From Euglena gracilis (lineage: Eukaryota > Euglenozoa > Euglenophyceae > Euglenales > Euglenaceae), in the NCBI GenBank assembly GCA_900893395.1, contig CAAHFI011477173.1:1-22059 (forward strand): a DNA stretch of 22,059 bases, read 5' to 3'. The position numbers and the translations under genes were made by a program. Positions 9,742 to 17,922 of the stretch are shown piece after piece (position 1 is the first letter of the stretch; each line of letters opens with the position of its first letter). A model generated the notes under the pieces. The model saw nothing but the letters and a program-made list of their open reading frames with translations. It had not been told where the DNA came from and ran no database searches.

Positions 9742-10055
9742 CTTGACATTCCTTTGCAGTTGCATAATGTGATGATGCATTGCCTTTATTTGTCCATTTT
9801 AGCATTGTTTTAATAACAAGGTCTGGCATAAAGGTAGTTGCATTAGCATCTAAATAGCAATAATTATTCATTGTATATCCTCTATTTTATATTTTTTTAC
9901 ATAGTATATTTGAGGTTAAGATCATCACCAATTTCTGTATAAGAAGTTAAGAGCAGACATACATATGACCAATTCATAATTATTATATATTATCTGAATA
10001 ATCAGGATGTAGTGAATATTTAATGTGTAACTCTCTAGTTGTACTCAAGTTAAAA
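9742..10055. repeat. Recent copy of the NifS/capsid junction
   Basis: This 314-bp copy of 3749-4063 lies in the same orientation inside the second GIY-YIG gene. Its left edge abuts GIY-YIG sequence and its right edge abuts the GC-richer host-like block. Near-identity points to a recent event or to an assembly or rearrangement junction. Confidence 0.95.
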
Positions 10056-10439
10056 ATCAAGGGATGCTATATTTCTCAGCCACCGTTATATGGAGGGAAG
10101 GAAGGGAGGTTCGAAGCTCCTTGTGGAAAGAATCGGTGGGTCTTTCTTGGAAGCATATTAGATTAATTTCTATGCTTCTATTAAAGTTCACCGATGATCG
10201 TGAAACGATAGAAAACGGAACTATCCGAGAAGCTCTGGAAAGTTTTCTAGTCGTTGAGGGATTGAATTCCCTTCATTTGAATTCCTGAGGGAGTGTGTTA
10301 TAGGGTGTTCGGACAGGTTCAAGGAGGGGGCATTATGCCAAAACAGTGCCCCTTCTGAGTCGTCGGCAAGTGCTGACTTATAAAGAACTGCATCCTTCGG
10401 TTAGCCGAAGTGACCCATCCAGGAACTTCGTTCCTCATG
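10056..10439. other. GC-richer non-viral-looking sequence, no convincing gene
   Basis: Composition changes abruptly at 10056. A 74-codon frame (10064-10288) has no recognisable motif and is probably chance. Two short inverted repeats occur near the end (CTTCGGTTAGCCGAAG near 10397; AGGAACTTCGTTCCT near 10421), leading into the simple-sequence block. This may be host DNA. Confidence 0.45.
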
Positions 10440-11420
10440 CCTTCGTCACTACCCTTGCCTTTCGTCGCTCTTGCTCGCTTGCTTTGCTTGCTTTCGTCGC
10501 TACCTTGCCATCTATCCTTGCCTTTCGTCGCTCTCGTTTGCTCTTGCTTGCTTTGCTTGCTTTCGTCGCTACTCTTGCCTTTCTATCCTTGCCTTTCGTC
10601 GCTCTCGTTTGCTCTTGCTTGCTTTGCTAGCTTTCGTCGCTACCCTTGCCATCGTCGCTACCCTTGCCTTTCGTCGCTCTTGTTCGCTTGCTTTGCTTGC
10701 TTTCGTCGCTACCCTTGCCTATCCTTGCCTTTCGTCGCTCTCGTTTGCTCTTGCTTGCTTTGCTTGCTTTCGTCGCTACTCTTGCCTTTCTATCCTTGCC
10801 TTTCGTCGCTCTCGTTTGCTCTTGCTTGCTTTGCTAGCTTTCGTCGCTACCCTTGCCATCGTCGCTACCCTTGCCTTTCGTCGCTCTTGTTCGCTTGCTT
10901 TGCTTGCTTTCGTCGCTACCCTTGCCTTTCTATCCTTGCCTTTCGTCGCTCACATTTGCTTTCGTCGCTCTCGTTTCGCTCTCGTTTGCTCGCTTTCGTC
11001 GCCACCCTTGCCTTTCGTCGCTCTTGTTCGCTTGCTTTGCTTGCTTTCGTCGCTACCCTTGCCATCGTTGATATCCTTGCCTTTCGTCGCTCTTGTTCGC
11101 TTGCTTTGCTTGCTTTCGTCGCTACCCTTGCCTTTCGTCGCTCTCGTTTCGTTCTCGTTTGCTCGCTTTCGTCGCTACCCTTGCCTTTCTATCCTTGCCT
11201 TTCGTCGCTCACACTTGCTTTCGTCGCTATCCTTGCCCTTGTCGCTCTCGTTTGCTTTGCTTTCGTCGCTTGCTTTGCTCGCTCATTCGTCGTTCTCGTT
11301 TGTTCACTCGTCGCTCGCTTTGCTTGCTTTCGTTTGTTCATTCCTTGATCGCTTTGCTTGCTCTGCTTGCTCTAACCTTGATCACATCGCTACCATTGCT
11401 CGCTTTGCTTGCTCTACCCT
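10440..11420. repeat. C/T-rich degenerate satellite with 207-bp higher-order unit
   Basis: About 1 kb is built from short words such as CCTTTCGTCGCT, TTGCTTTGCTTGC and TTTCGTCGCTACCC. A larger unit of about 207 bp is repeated: the rare word GCTTTGCTAG occurs at 10621 and again at 10828, with matching flanks apart from small indels. All plus-strand frames stay open through much of the block because the words lack stops, so the long frames here are not genes. The block is unlike the AT-rich viral DNA around it and resembles host simple-sequence DNA. Confidence 0.85.
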
Positions 11421-11789
11421 TACTCGTCGCTCTCAATCCTTTATCATTCCTTCTTGTAAGACCCAACCTAATTCAGGCTCAATCAGTCAATGTTGTTCAA
11501 TCGATTCCTTGTTTCCAAAACTATTCAGGAGGAAGTTGATCCCAGTCACCTAACCAAAGCTTTCTTGTCCTTTCTCTTCAGGTCACAAGATGTACAACAC
11601 TGAGCACCTTGTGCTATTTGCTGTTGAAGTCGTTGTTTCCTCTTCAGGTCCTTTCTCGTTCGCTTCATTTCCTCTTCTCTTCTTCTCCCCCTCATTCATT
11701 TTTTATTTCGTTTCAAATTCATCAGATATAAATTCGAATTTCTGTTGTTCTTTATCAGATATAAACAGAAAAAATATCATTACTGTTAC
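11421..11789. other. Transition from host-like to viral-like DNA
   Basis: Still pyrimidine-rich at first, with two similar CTCTTCAGGTC stretches near 11573 and 11640. It becomes AT-rich after about 11700, where ATCAGATATAAA occurs twice. No gene was seen. The end of the 11790-12944 gene marks the return to viral sequence. Confidence 0.4.
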
Positions 11790-12944
11790 TTAATTGCCAA
11801 CTTCTTCGATAAGTTTCTTAACTCTCTCTGAAGCTTCTACTTCCTTCCTTTGTGCAATTTGCAATTCCTTCTTCTTTTTATTTTTAGATTTTTCTGCTCG
11901 TTCATCAAGGATCTTCTTTTTTGTTTCTTCATCAAGTTCTGCCCATTTATTTGCCTTTTCACTGTTGATGTGATCTTGAAATAGTGAAATTTTTTCATTA
12001 ATTCTATTAATTACTTGATCAATTTGATCATCAGTGTTACCTTCATCTTTCATGAACATATGAACAATTGCTTTGATGTGGTTAGAGTTCATAGTCCTAA
12101 CACCCATAATTTGCTGGACGAAGATCTTAGACAATGTAACAAATCTCTTGATACATTCAATTACCATATCAGATAGAAAGTTCCTCACTTCACTTGTGAT
12201 TCTAATGCTAACATTTTCTGACAATTTGAGTTCATTCTTGACATTTTTAAGAACTGTATCAATATATGTATTAAATGTAGTCTTGTTTTCATGTTCTTTC
12301 ACTGTGTTTTCTGGTGTAGTTTCTGGTGTAGTTTCTGGTGTAGTTGGTGTGTTCTCTGTTGTAGTTTCTGTGTAGTTTCTGTTGTAGTTTCTGTTGTAGT
12401 TTCTGTTGTAGTTTTCTGTTGTAGTTTCTGTTGTGTTCTCTGTTGTAGTTTCGTTGTTTTTCTTTGATTTTTTAGACCTTCTATTATCTTCAATTTTCTT
12501 CTTCCTAAGTTCTTCATAAACAACTGGGTCATAATTAACGAATGTAGGAAGTTTATGGTAGATAGAATAATAGAGATTTTTCTTATGATCTCCAGACATG
12601 ATATAATTAACATCTACCATTTTCTTGTTGTTAGACAATGCTTCATTGGTACTGTGTTTGAGAAGATCTTCCACAAATCCATCGCAAATAATTGCCATTA
12701 CTGTTGGAGTTTCGATGCTAATTCTGACGATTTTTTGAGAAAGTTCAGAAATTTGCTTCTGAATTTCTTCCTTCTCATTTTCATTACTTGTTGATGCAAG
12801 ATTTTTCTTCAGTGTGTTAATTTCTTGTTCAACTTCCTTATTTACCAAATTTTTCTTAAGATGAGAAGCACATCTTGCTGGAGAAATACTGATATTCAAA
12901 ATATCAGTAAGTTGTTGACGCTTTTTATCATTAACTTCAGTCAT
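11790..12944 (-). CDS. Candidate viral histone doublet (H2A-like then H2B-like fold)
   Basis: An intact 384-residue protein from the ATG at 12944. Residues 19-32 (SISPARCASHLKKN) resemble the first helix of H2A/archaeal histones. After a coiled-coil insert (about 36-70), residues 74-118 (RISIETPTVMAII, then DLLKHSTNEALSNNKK and VDVNYIM) follow the H2A pattern of helix 2, the loop with NKK, and helix 3. A lysine-rich stretch and a Thr-rich repeat linker (165-215) follow. Residues 223-298 (YIDTVLKNVKNEL, EVRNFLSDMVIECI, RTMNSNHIKAIVHMFM) track H2B. The tail (from about 340) is a charged, Lys-rich coiled coil. Marseilleviridae and some other giant viruses encode fused histones; ASFV instead has an HU-like protein. 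The role in packaging viral DNA is inference. The fold call rests on a by-eye alignment and needs profile or structure comparison. Confidence 0.5.
   Translation of the reverse strand: MTEVNDKKRQQLTDILNISISPARCASHLKKNLVNKEVEQEINTLKKNLASTSNENEKEEIQKQISELSQKIVRISIETPTVMAIICDGFVEDLLKHSTNEALSNNKKMVDVNYIMSGDHKKNLYYSIYHKLPTFVNYDPVVYEELRKKKIEDNRRSKKSKKNNETTTENTTETTTENYNRNYNRNYNRNYTETTTENTPTTPETTPETTPENTVKEHENKTTFNTYIDTVLKNVKNELKLSENVSIRITSEVRNFLSDMVIECIKRFVTLSKIFVQQIMGVRTMNSNHIKAIVHMFMKDEGNTDDQIDQVINRINEKISLFQDHINSEKANKWAELDEETKKKILDERAEKSKNKKKKELQIAQRKEVEASERVKKLIEEVGN
12300..12460. repeat. GTAGTTTCTGTT repeats encoding the Thr/Glu/Asn-rich linker
   Basis: About 12-base units, GTAGTTTCTG(T/G)(T/G), are repeated a dozen times with small length changes. 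The encoded linker shifts between TETTTEN, NRNYNRNY and TTPETTPE types while the gene stays open. The array sits between the two histone-like folds. Confidence 0.8.
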
Positions 12945-12980
12945 TTTAATACTAGATATGAATATATGGAATTTATTTCT

Positions 12981-13607
12981 TTAATTAATATTTTTGACGA
13001 TATTATCCAGTTCATCAGAAATGTTATTATATTCTTTCTTTTGATCTTCTGATGCTTCTTTTGGATTCTTATCTTCGAATGTTACCCCTCTTGGAATTTC
13101 TCTTGGAATTTCTCTTGGAATTTCTCTTGGAATTTCTCTTGGAATTTCTCTTGGAATTTCTCTTGGAATTTCTCTTGGAATTTCTCTTGGAATTTCTCTT
13201 GGAATTTCTCTTGGAATTTCTCTTGGAATTTCTCTTGGAATTTCTCTTGGAATTTCTCTTGGAATTTCTCTTGGAATTTCTCTTGGAATTTCTCTTGGAA
13301 TTTCTCTTGGAATTTCTCTTGATTTATTATCTTCATATGTTATTTCTTTTGATTTTCTATTTTCGATTGTTTCATCATCGCTTTCGTATATTTCAGTGAT
13401 TTTATTTTTATCAAACTTAGTATACTGTTGTGGTTGTTGTTCGAATATCAAAATAGTTTCTTCAATAATAGGAGATCTATGAATGGGATTTGAATATTGT
13501 AGATGTTGAGATAAAATATCTCTTTGAATGGATACATTTTCATATGTATCTATATTGGTAGATACAATAGAATGATTACTATTGGGAAGACTAACAGAGT
13601 GTTCCAT
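12981..13607 (-). CDS. Low-complexity protein with 19 REIP tetrapeptide repeats
   Basis: A 208-residue frame from the ATG at 13607. The N-terminal third is polar (Ser, Asn, Gln rich), with an acidic ESDDETIEN patch. The middle is REIP repeated about nineteen times, encoded by perfect 12-base units. The C-terminus is charged (EDKNPKEASEDQKKEYNN) and ends in a possible helix, ELDNIVKNI. There is no known domain. It lies directly upstream of the histone-like gene on the same strand, with a 36-base gap. The sequence just upstream (to 14036) holds remnants that may belong to the same locus, so this could be the surviving part of a larger gene. Confidence 0.5.
   Translation of the reverse strand: MEHSVSLPNSNHSIVSTNIDTYENVSIQRDILSQHLQYSNPIHRSPIIEETILIFEQQPQQYTKFDKNKITEIYESDDETIENRKSKEITYEDNKSREIPREIPREIPREIPREIPREIPREIPREIPREIPREIPREIPREIPREIPREIPREIPREIPREIPREIPREIPRGVTFEDKNPKEASEDQKKEYNNISDELDNIVKNIN
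13091..13318. repeat. Perfect 12-bp tandem repeat, 19 units
   Basis: The unit TTGGAATTTCTC is repeated 19 times (228 bp) with no visible differences. The period is a multiple of three, so length changes keep the frame. Perfect homogeneity means the array is young or under active turnover. Confidence 0.95.
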
Positions 13608-14036
13608 TGGTCTACTGATAGAATTACTACTATTAGAAGATTAATAGAACCCATTGATTTATTGTTAAAATCATTATCTGTCATATGTGGTACGAAATTT
13701 GATGATTCAGGTGATACCGCTGTGGGAATATTCATTTTTTTCTGCCTACGAACATCTCTTATCTTTTTCATTTCGTCCAAGTTTATCTCCGATGATGTTT
13801 TATTTTGTTCTGTTGGAAATTTTTCCTTGGGTTTTTGATAGTGATATACAACAAACATCACTATAAAGAGTATAACTATTACAACAATTATTATATGTAA
13901 ATTTTATATTTTTGAATAAATGTTCTAATTTTACTTTTCTTTGGTTGAGTTTTATTTTCCACAGGTTCATATTTTTCTCCTTGTTGTGCTTCAATATCAT
14001 TAAATCGCGGTTGAATAGAAAACCATTCTTCAGTCA
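13608..14036 (-). pseudogene. Remnant of a membrane-anchored viral protein
   Basis: An ATG at 14036 begins a polar N-terminus (MTEEWFSIQPRFNDIE). A strongly hydrophobic stretch of Ile, Val and Leu, typical of one membrane span, occurs near 13850-13900. A Lys-rich polar part (YQKPKEKFPTEQNK) follows, and then more coding-like sequence toward 13610. The locus is broken about two times. No family is recognised. Its start is divergent from the 14055 gene, with 18 bases between. Confidence 0.4.
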
Positions 14037-14054
14037 TTTGTGCTGTTATATATA

Positions 14055-14522
14055 ATGGAGATGTTTAATATGAATATATTATTATCATGGAACCAATCTA
14101 CAAATGATTGGATAAAATTACTCAATGAATTTATAAAAAATAATGAATACGTGGGTTTATATAATTTAGGTGAAAAATGGAATGAAATATCTAATTATCC
14201 AACGATAGAACTCATAATGAAGGATGATATAGAAAGTTTAATCAGATCAATAGATATTCATGAATCTATGACTAATAAACTCAATAAAGCAGTTGAATTA
14301 ATAGAAAATAATAAATCTATTTTTAAAGGTATTAAAATAGATAAATTACTGAATCAAAAAAATAAGATGAATAACATCAGAGAAAATGTAATAAATGAAC
14401 TAAATTCCATAACAGATATTGATGTCGATAAATTTATATCAATATATAATTTCACAATTCCTCATGAAAATATAACAACTAATTTCTATGTTAAGATACT
14501 CAAAAAAAACAAAAAAAACTGA
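14055..14522 (+). CDS. Unrecognised helical protein
   Basis: A frame of about 155 codons from the ATG at 14055 (MEMFNMNILLSWNQ). It is rich in Asn, Ile, Lys and Glu, with long predicted helices (for example NKLNKAVELIENNKS), and ends in a Lys/Asn tail. It has no signal peptide, membrane span or known motif. The next gene starts inside its last bases, and the two may form one unit. The composition matches the surrounding viral genes. No function is proposed. Confidence 0.5.
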   Translation: MEMFNMNILLSWNQSTNDWIKLLNEFIKNNEYVGLYNLGEKWNEISNYPTIELIMKDDIESLIRSIDIHESMTNKLNKAVELIENNKSIFKGIKIDKLLNQKNKMNNIRENVINELNSITDIDVDKFISIYNFTIPHENITTNFYVKILKKNKKN

Positions 14523-15291
14523 TATCTTAGAATTATACAAGAGAAAGGTATTAAATGTTGATAGTTCTAAATATTCTGATTTTGGAATTAACATGCATAA
14601 TATTCAAAAAATTAATTATTTAATTAAACCATTTATTAAATCAGATAGTAGCGTAGAAAAAGCACTAGATATATCTATCACCTATCAATCTGTTTCATAT
14701 AATATTCTACCATTGATGTCGAAAATAGAAGCATTGAAATTTGGTCCTATTCAGAATATATACACTGGGTTAAATAGACAATTAATCGATAGGTTTAAAA
14801 CTATTAAGATAGAAAACAACGTAGTGAATAGTAGTTATGGTAAGATTAATGAAAATCAATATAGACAACTTCCTGTGTACACAGGGTCATCCTTTAAAAA
14901 GATAGAACCTGTAAATTTTAGAGAAGGATATGAATGGAGTCCGTTAAAAGGAGTGGATCATAAAGTATATAGGTATAATGAAATTTCAGAAAATATTATA
15001 CTTAGCAATATGAAACTTGAACCTAAAGAATTTACCCCAAAGAATTTCAAACCGATAGTACCATCTAATGTATTATTAGAAAATAAGAAAAAAGCTGCAG
15101 AAATATGCTATTCAGAACTAGAAAAATTTATAGAAAAAAATAACATAACTGATATTAATATAATAAGAGAATTATATCTTATACAGTTCTTTAATGTTAA
15201 TAGAATAACTGATAGTATGAAGTATGGAAATATGGAAATTATTGAAGTTATTCCTATCTCAAGATTTCTTCATTCATTAAAATTAATTTAG
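14488..15291 (+). CDS. Unrecognised protein, virus-like
   Basis: A 267-residue frame from the ATG at 14488, overlapping the end of the previous frame by 35 bases. After a Lys-rich start it contains mixed helical sequence, a GYEWSPLKGVDHKVYRYNEI segment and a C-terminal helical part (ENKKKAAEICYSELEKFIEK). No motif is recognised. It ends 24 bases before the PCNA-like gene on the same strand, and this closeness suggests a replication or virion gene cluster. ASFV also has several unassigned genes near E301R, but I could not match this to one. Confidence 0.5.
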   Translation: MLRYSKKTKKTDILELYKRKVLNVDSSKYSDFGINMHNIQKINYLIKPFIKSDSSVEKALDISITYQSVSYNILPLMSKIEALKFGPIQNIYTGLNRQLIDRFKTIKIENNVVNSSYGKINENQYRQLPVYTGSSFKKIEPVNFREGYEWSPLKGVDHKVYRYNEISENIILSNMKLEPKEFTPKNFKPIVPSNVLLENKKKAAEICYSELEKFIEKNNITDINIIRELYLIQFFNVNRITDSMKYGNMEIIEVIPISRFLHSLKLI

Positions 15292-15315
15292 ACTTGAAAA
15301 TACATTATAAATAAT

Positions 15316-16209
15316 ATGAGTGAAGTAATTAAACGTCGTGGTCCAGGACGACCTCCTAGTAAACCACCTGCACCATCATTAGATAAAAAAGGAGTGGTAA
15401 ATTTACCTAAGGATGTTAATAATAGACTTGAATTTGTATATAGTGATCCATCTATTTTTAAATCCTTATTTGTTTATTTTAAGAACATTAAAGCGAGAGA
15501 AATCCACTTAAGATGTAGTCCTACAGGTCTTACTTTTTTTGCAAGAGATCATTCTAAGACATCTAGGATTTTTGCAACTATTCCAGGAGAATATATTAAT
15601 TGGTACTATTGTGATGGTACATTTTGGCTAGGTATCAATAGGGACAACATTGAAAAGATATTCAGTTCAATTGATAAAACATTTTTTAAGATAGTTCTTA
15701 TTCAGTCATATGATGATATAAATAGTCTTAATATTATCTTCAAAGATTCTGAAATAGAAAAAGAATGTAATTATAAAATCACCTTGTCATCATATATGGA
15801 AGATCCTGACCTATATGATTCAGAAAATGTTCTCAATAGTGAGGATTTCCTCATAGAATTTACACTAACAGCAAAACAGTTTAAAAAAACGATAAATGAT
15901 GCATCAAATTACAGTGAAACAATAACATTTGAAAAAATAAGCGATAACCCTCTACAATTGACTTATGCCAGGTCTAATATTACCTATAATGAAGTATATA
16001 GATCAAGTGAGAAAATAGCCCTAAAATCGAATGTTGACACCAATTCCACCTTTAGGGCAACTATCAAGCTCAATAATATTAAATCATTAGCCAGTTCTAT
16101 GGTAACTGATGAAATCAGGATTTTATGTAGATCTGATGAAGATATATTATTTAGATCAGTTATAGATACCAAATCACTCATTGTAAATACCCTTACTAAA
16201 TTAGTGTAA
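15316..16209 (+). CDS. PCNA-like sliding clamp, ASFV E301R type, with AT-hook-like N-terminus
   Basis: An intact frame of 297 residues (ASFV E301R is about 301). Clamp-like features include FKSLFVYFKNIKAREIHLRCSPTGLTFFARDHSKTSRIF near the N-terminus (PCNA: a helix, then the strand with the DS/RDHS turn) and a second domain with FLIEFTLTAKQFKKTINDASNYSETITFE and a closing FRATIKLNNIKSLA segment. PCNA rings tether DNA polymerases and repair enzymes to DNA. Residues 6-17 (KRRGPGRPPSKP) resemble an AT-hook, an extra minor-groove-binding motif that I do not recall from cellular PCNA. The ATG at 15316 is the first in frame and includes this motif. The gene shows no decay. Confidence 0.8.
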   Translation: MSEVIKRRGPGRPPSKPPAPSLDKKGVVNLPKDVNNRLEFVYSDPSIFKSLFVYFKNIKAREIHLRCSPTGLTFFARDHSKTSRIFATIPGEYINWYYCDGTFWLGINRDNIEKIFSSIDKTFFKIVLIQSYDDINSLNIIFKDSEIEKECNYKITLSSYMEDPDLYDSENVLNSEDFLIEFTLTAKQFKKTINDASNYSETITFEKISDNPLQLTYARSNITYNEVYRSSEKIALKSNVDTNSTFRATIKLNNIKSLASSMVTDEIRILCRSDEDILFRSVIDTKSLIVNTLTKLV

Positions 16210-16252
16210 AAAGCCAATATATCTAATTTTTCTCAAGTTTTGACATCATAAA

Positions 16253-16260
16253 AAAATTGA
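16253..16260 (+). promoter_or_regulatory. AAAATTGA element without a long gene
   Basis: The element sits 43 bases after the PCNA-like stop. The following ATGs (16278 and 16300) open only 2- and 19-codon frames before a hairpin at 16411-16424. It may drive a decayed gene or a short noncoding transcript. Confidence 0.45.
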
Positions 16261-16382
16261 ATTCTATTATTAAAAAAATGTCGTAGTCGACCAAAGTAAA
16301 TGGAGTCCAACAATCTGTTTACTTTTTTGTCACTGTCTATTTTCACAGGAAGAGACTAATGAGAGAATAAATATATTCAATA

Positions 16383-16424
16383 TTTTTATGCTGTTTTTAT
16401 GCTGTTTTTATGCTGTTTTCAGCA
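16383..16424 (+). terminator. TTTTTATGCTG triplicate ending in a hairpin
   Basis: Three tandem 11-base units TTTTTATGCTG are followed by TGCTG-TTTT-CAGCA (16411-16424), a 5-bp stem. The next AAAATTGA begins 13 bases later. The arrangement matches the hairpin after the GIY-YIG gene and fits a mimivirus-like transcript end. Confidence 0.5.
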
Positions 16425-16437
16425 GATATTTCAAAAA

Positions 16438-16445
16438 AAAATTGA
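16438..16445 (+). promoter_or_regulatory. AAAATTGA element ahead of the nucleotidyltransferase-like gene
   Basis: The sequence CAAAAAAAATTGAATAAAC ends 24 bases before the ATG at 16470. Spacing and context match those at 8343-8350. Confidence 0.6.
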
Positions 16446-16469
16446 ATAAACTATTAAAATTTATAATCA

Positions 16470-17810
16470 ATGGATCTTCTCAATTTCAACGATGTCTATC
16501 GGTATATTAATGTTACTGATGATCTTATTCCAATAGAAGAAATTACACCATCAGAATATGATTTTAAGGTACCTACACTGATTCCTAAAAACTGGTCCAA
16601 TTTACAGCTATTACTCAAGAAGAATACTGTATAGATATAAAGGCTGAAAATTCAATAATTATTGATATTTTGAGGTCAACTTCAAATATAATAATTGCAG
16701 GAGGATTTGCAGCTAGACCACTTTATAAAAATAAAGATATTAAATGCGATATTGATATCTTTATCTATGGAATCTTAGATAAGGAAAAATTCTGGAAGAA
16801 AGTTGATTTCTTATGTAGTGAAATAATAGAGAATATACCAATGACAGTTACCAATTGTAGATTGTCCTAAAATTGTACAGAAAATGAAGAAAGGTATATT
16901 GATAATTGTAGTGACTGCAGGAGATGAAATTGGACGTCGATATGTTGTACAAGAATATCAAATAATCTTGCGAATGTACCACACATTAAGTAGTATAATA
17001 CATGGTTTTGATATACCCAGTTGTTGTGTTGCCTTTGATGGTTTTAAAACATATACTACAACCTTAGGAGCTTATGCTCATGCTAACCAAGTTAATTTGG
17101 TTAACACGAAATACAGAAGTATTAATTTCGAAGACAGATTGATAAAATATTTTAACAGAGGATTTGGATTAGGATTTGTTGGTTACAATCTAAACCTAGG
17201 TTTGAAACCTGTTGAACTCAAATTGAAGCATAATTTCATGGACATTACAGTGAAAGAAATATATGGTAATAAAGTAATTGGTGAAGTTAAGAAATTTGAT
17301 AATCATTACACTGCATCTGATTACTCAATTATCAAACCAGACATAAGAAATTATAACGTTCTCATCAGACATGTTCAAGCAATTGAGGAATTAGGAGTTA
17401 TATTATCAGATGAATATATAAATGTAGGCAAAAGTCTACCACCACCTGTTGATTACTTAGAAATATGTAATATGTCTGTGATGGACATGTTGAAAAGATA
17501 CACTGATAATTATGAACGTTTGATTAGAAAACAATGCCATATAATCATGAGAACACCTTTACATGTTATTTACAAACTAGATCTTAACAGAGGAATATTA
17601 CGTGAAATTATTGATATTATCTTAACTTCTCGTAACGTTTCATACAATAAAATATTTAATCTCTTGGAAAATCAAATACAACATCATGGTGATTATGTCC
17701 CTGAATGGTTGATTGATCAACATCCACAAAGACAATATACATCGTCCATTCATCCTATTATAGAAGATCCAGAAAAATGGTATGGATTAGGATTATATAA
17801 TGTTCGTTAA
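16470..17810 (+). pseudogene. Nucleotidyltransferase-fold-like protein of giant viruses and fungi (broken)
   Basis: The start is an ATG at 16470 (MDLLNFNDVYRYINV). A GG...D-x-D pattern follows (IIIAGGFAARPLY, then CDIDIFIYG), typical of the nucleotidyltransferase fold: a Gly-rich turn and two metal-binding Asp residues. Downstream, HGFDIPSCCVAFDG, YRSINFEDRLIKYFNRGF and similar segments recall a protein family I associate with giant viruses and with fungal or oomycete genomes, often beside ankyrin repeats. The substrate is unknown. The gene is broken about twice. It has an AAAATTGA promoter-like element. An IS607-type transposon begins just after its end. Confidence 0.55.
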
Positions 17811-17922
17811 TTTCTTATTTATTTTTTTATATAAAATGTAGTAATATCACCAACAGCTATTTTCCGTTCTTGATTCTCTGGTGTTTGTTTCGTTTTGTTA
17901 GAACATTACAACACCAAGAACT
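17811..17922 (-). ncRNA. Possible guide (omega/re) RNA and element end downstream of tnpB
   Basis: In TnpB and Fanzor elements the guide RNA begins near the end of the nuclease gene and runs to the element end. This 112-base stretch is the only place for it here. I saw no decisive structure, so the call rests on position. Confidence 0.25.

Noticed and set aside
10104-10120. Pol III B-box-like GGTTCGAAGCTCC, hinting at a tRNA or SINE
   Set aside because: I found no matching A box at a proper distance, no cloverleaf and no T-run terminator, so the match is probably chance.
10064-10288. A 74-codon plus-strand frame beginning MLYFSATVIW
   Set aside because: No motif, no neighbours that support it, and it sits in unassigned host-like DNA. 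It was kept only as part of the unassigned stretch.
10346-11553. Several long plus-strand frames (up to about 360 codons) rich in Leu, Ala, Phe, Arg and Ser
   Set aside because: They arise because the simple-sequence words lack stop codons in all three frames. Overlapping frames show the same words, and there are no domain or codon signals.
12073-12375. Plus-strand frame across the histone-like gene (100 codons)
   Set aside because: It is the antisense shadow of the Thr-rich linker and folded parts of the minus-strand gene.
13091-13318. CRISPR-like array
   Set aside because: The units are 12 bp, directly adjacent and without spacers, so this is a simple tandem repeat.
13052-13399. Plus-strand LLEF-repeat frame and the alternative minus-strand EKFQ-repeat frame over the 12-bp array
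   Set aside because: Both are other-frame readings of the same array. The REIP frame has flanking non-repeat coding sequence on both sides and is the better candidate.
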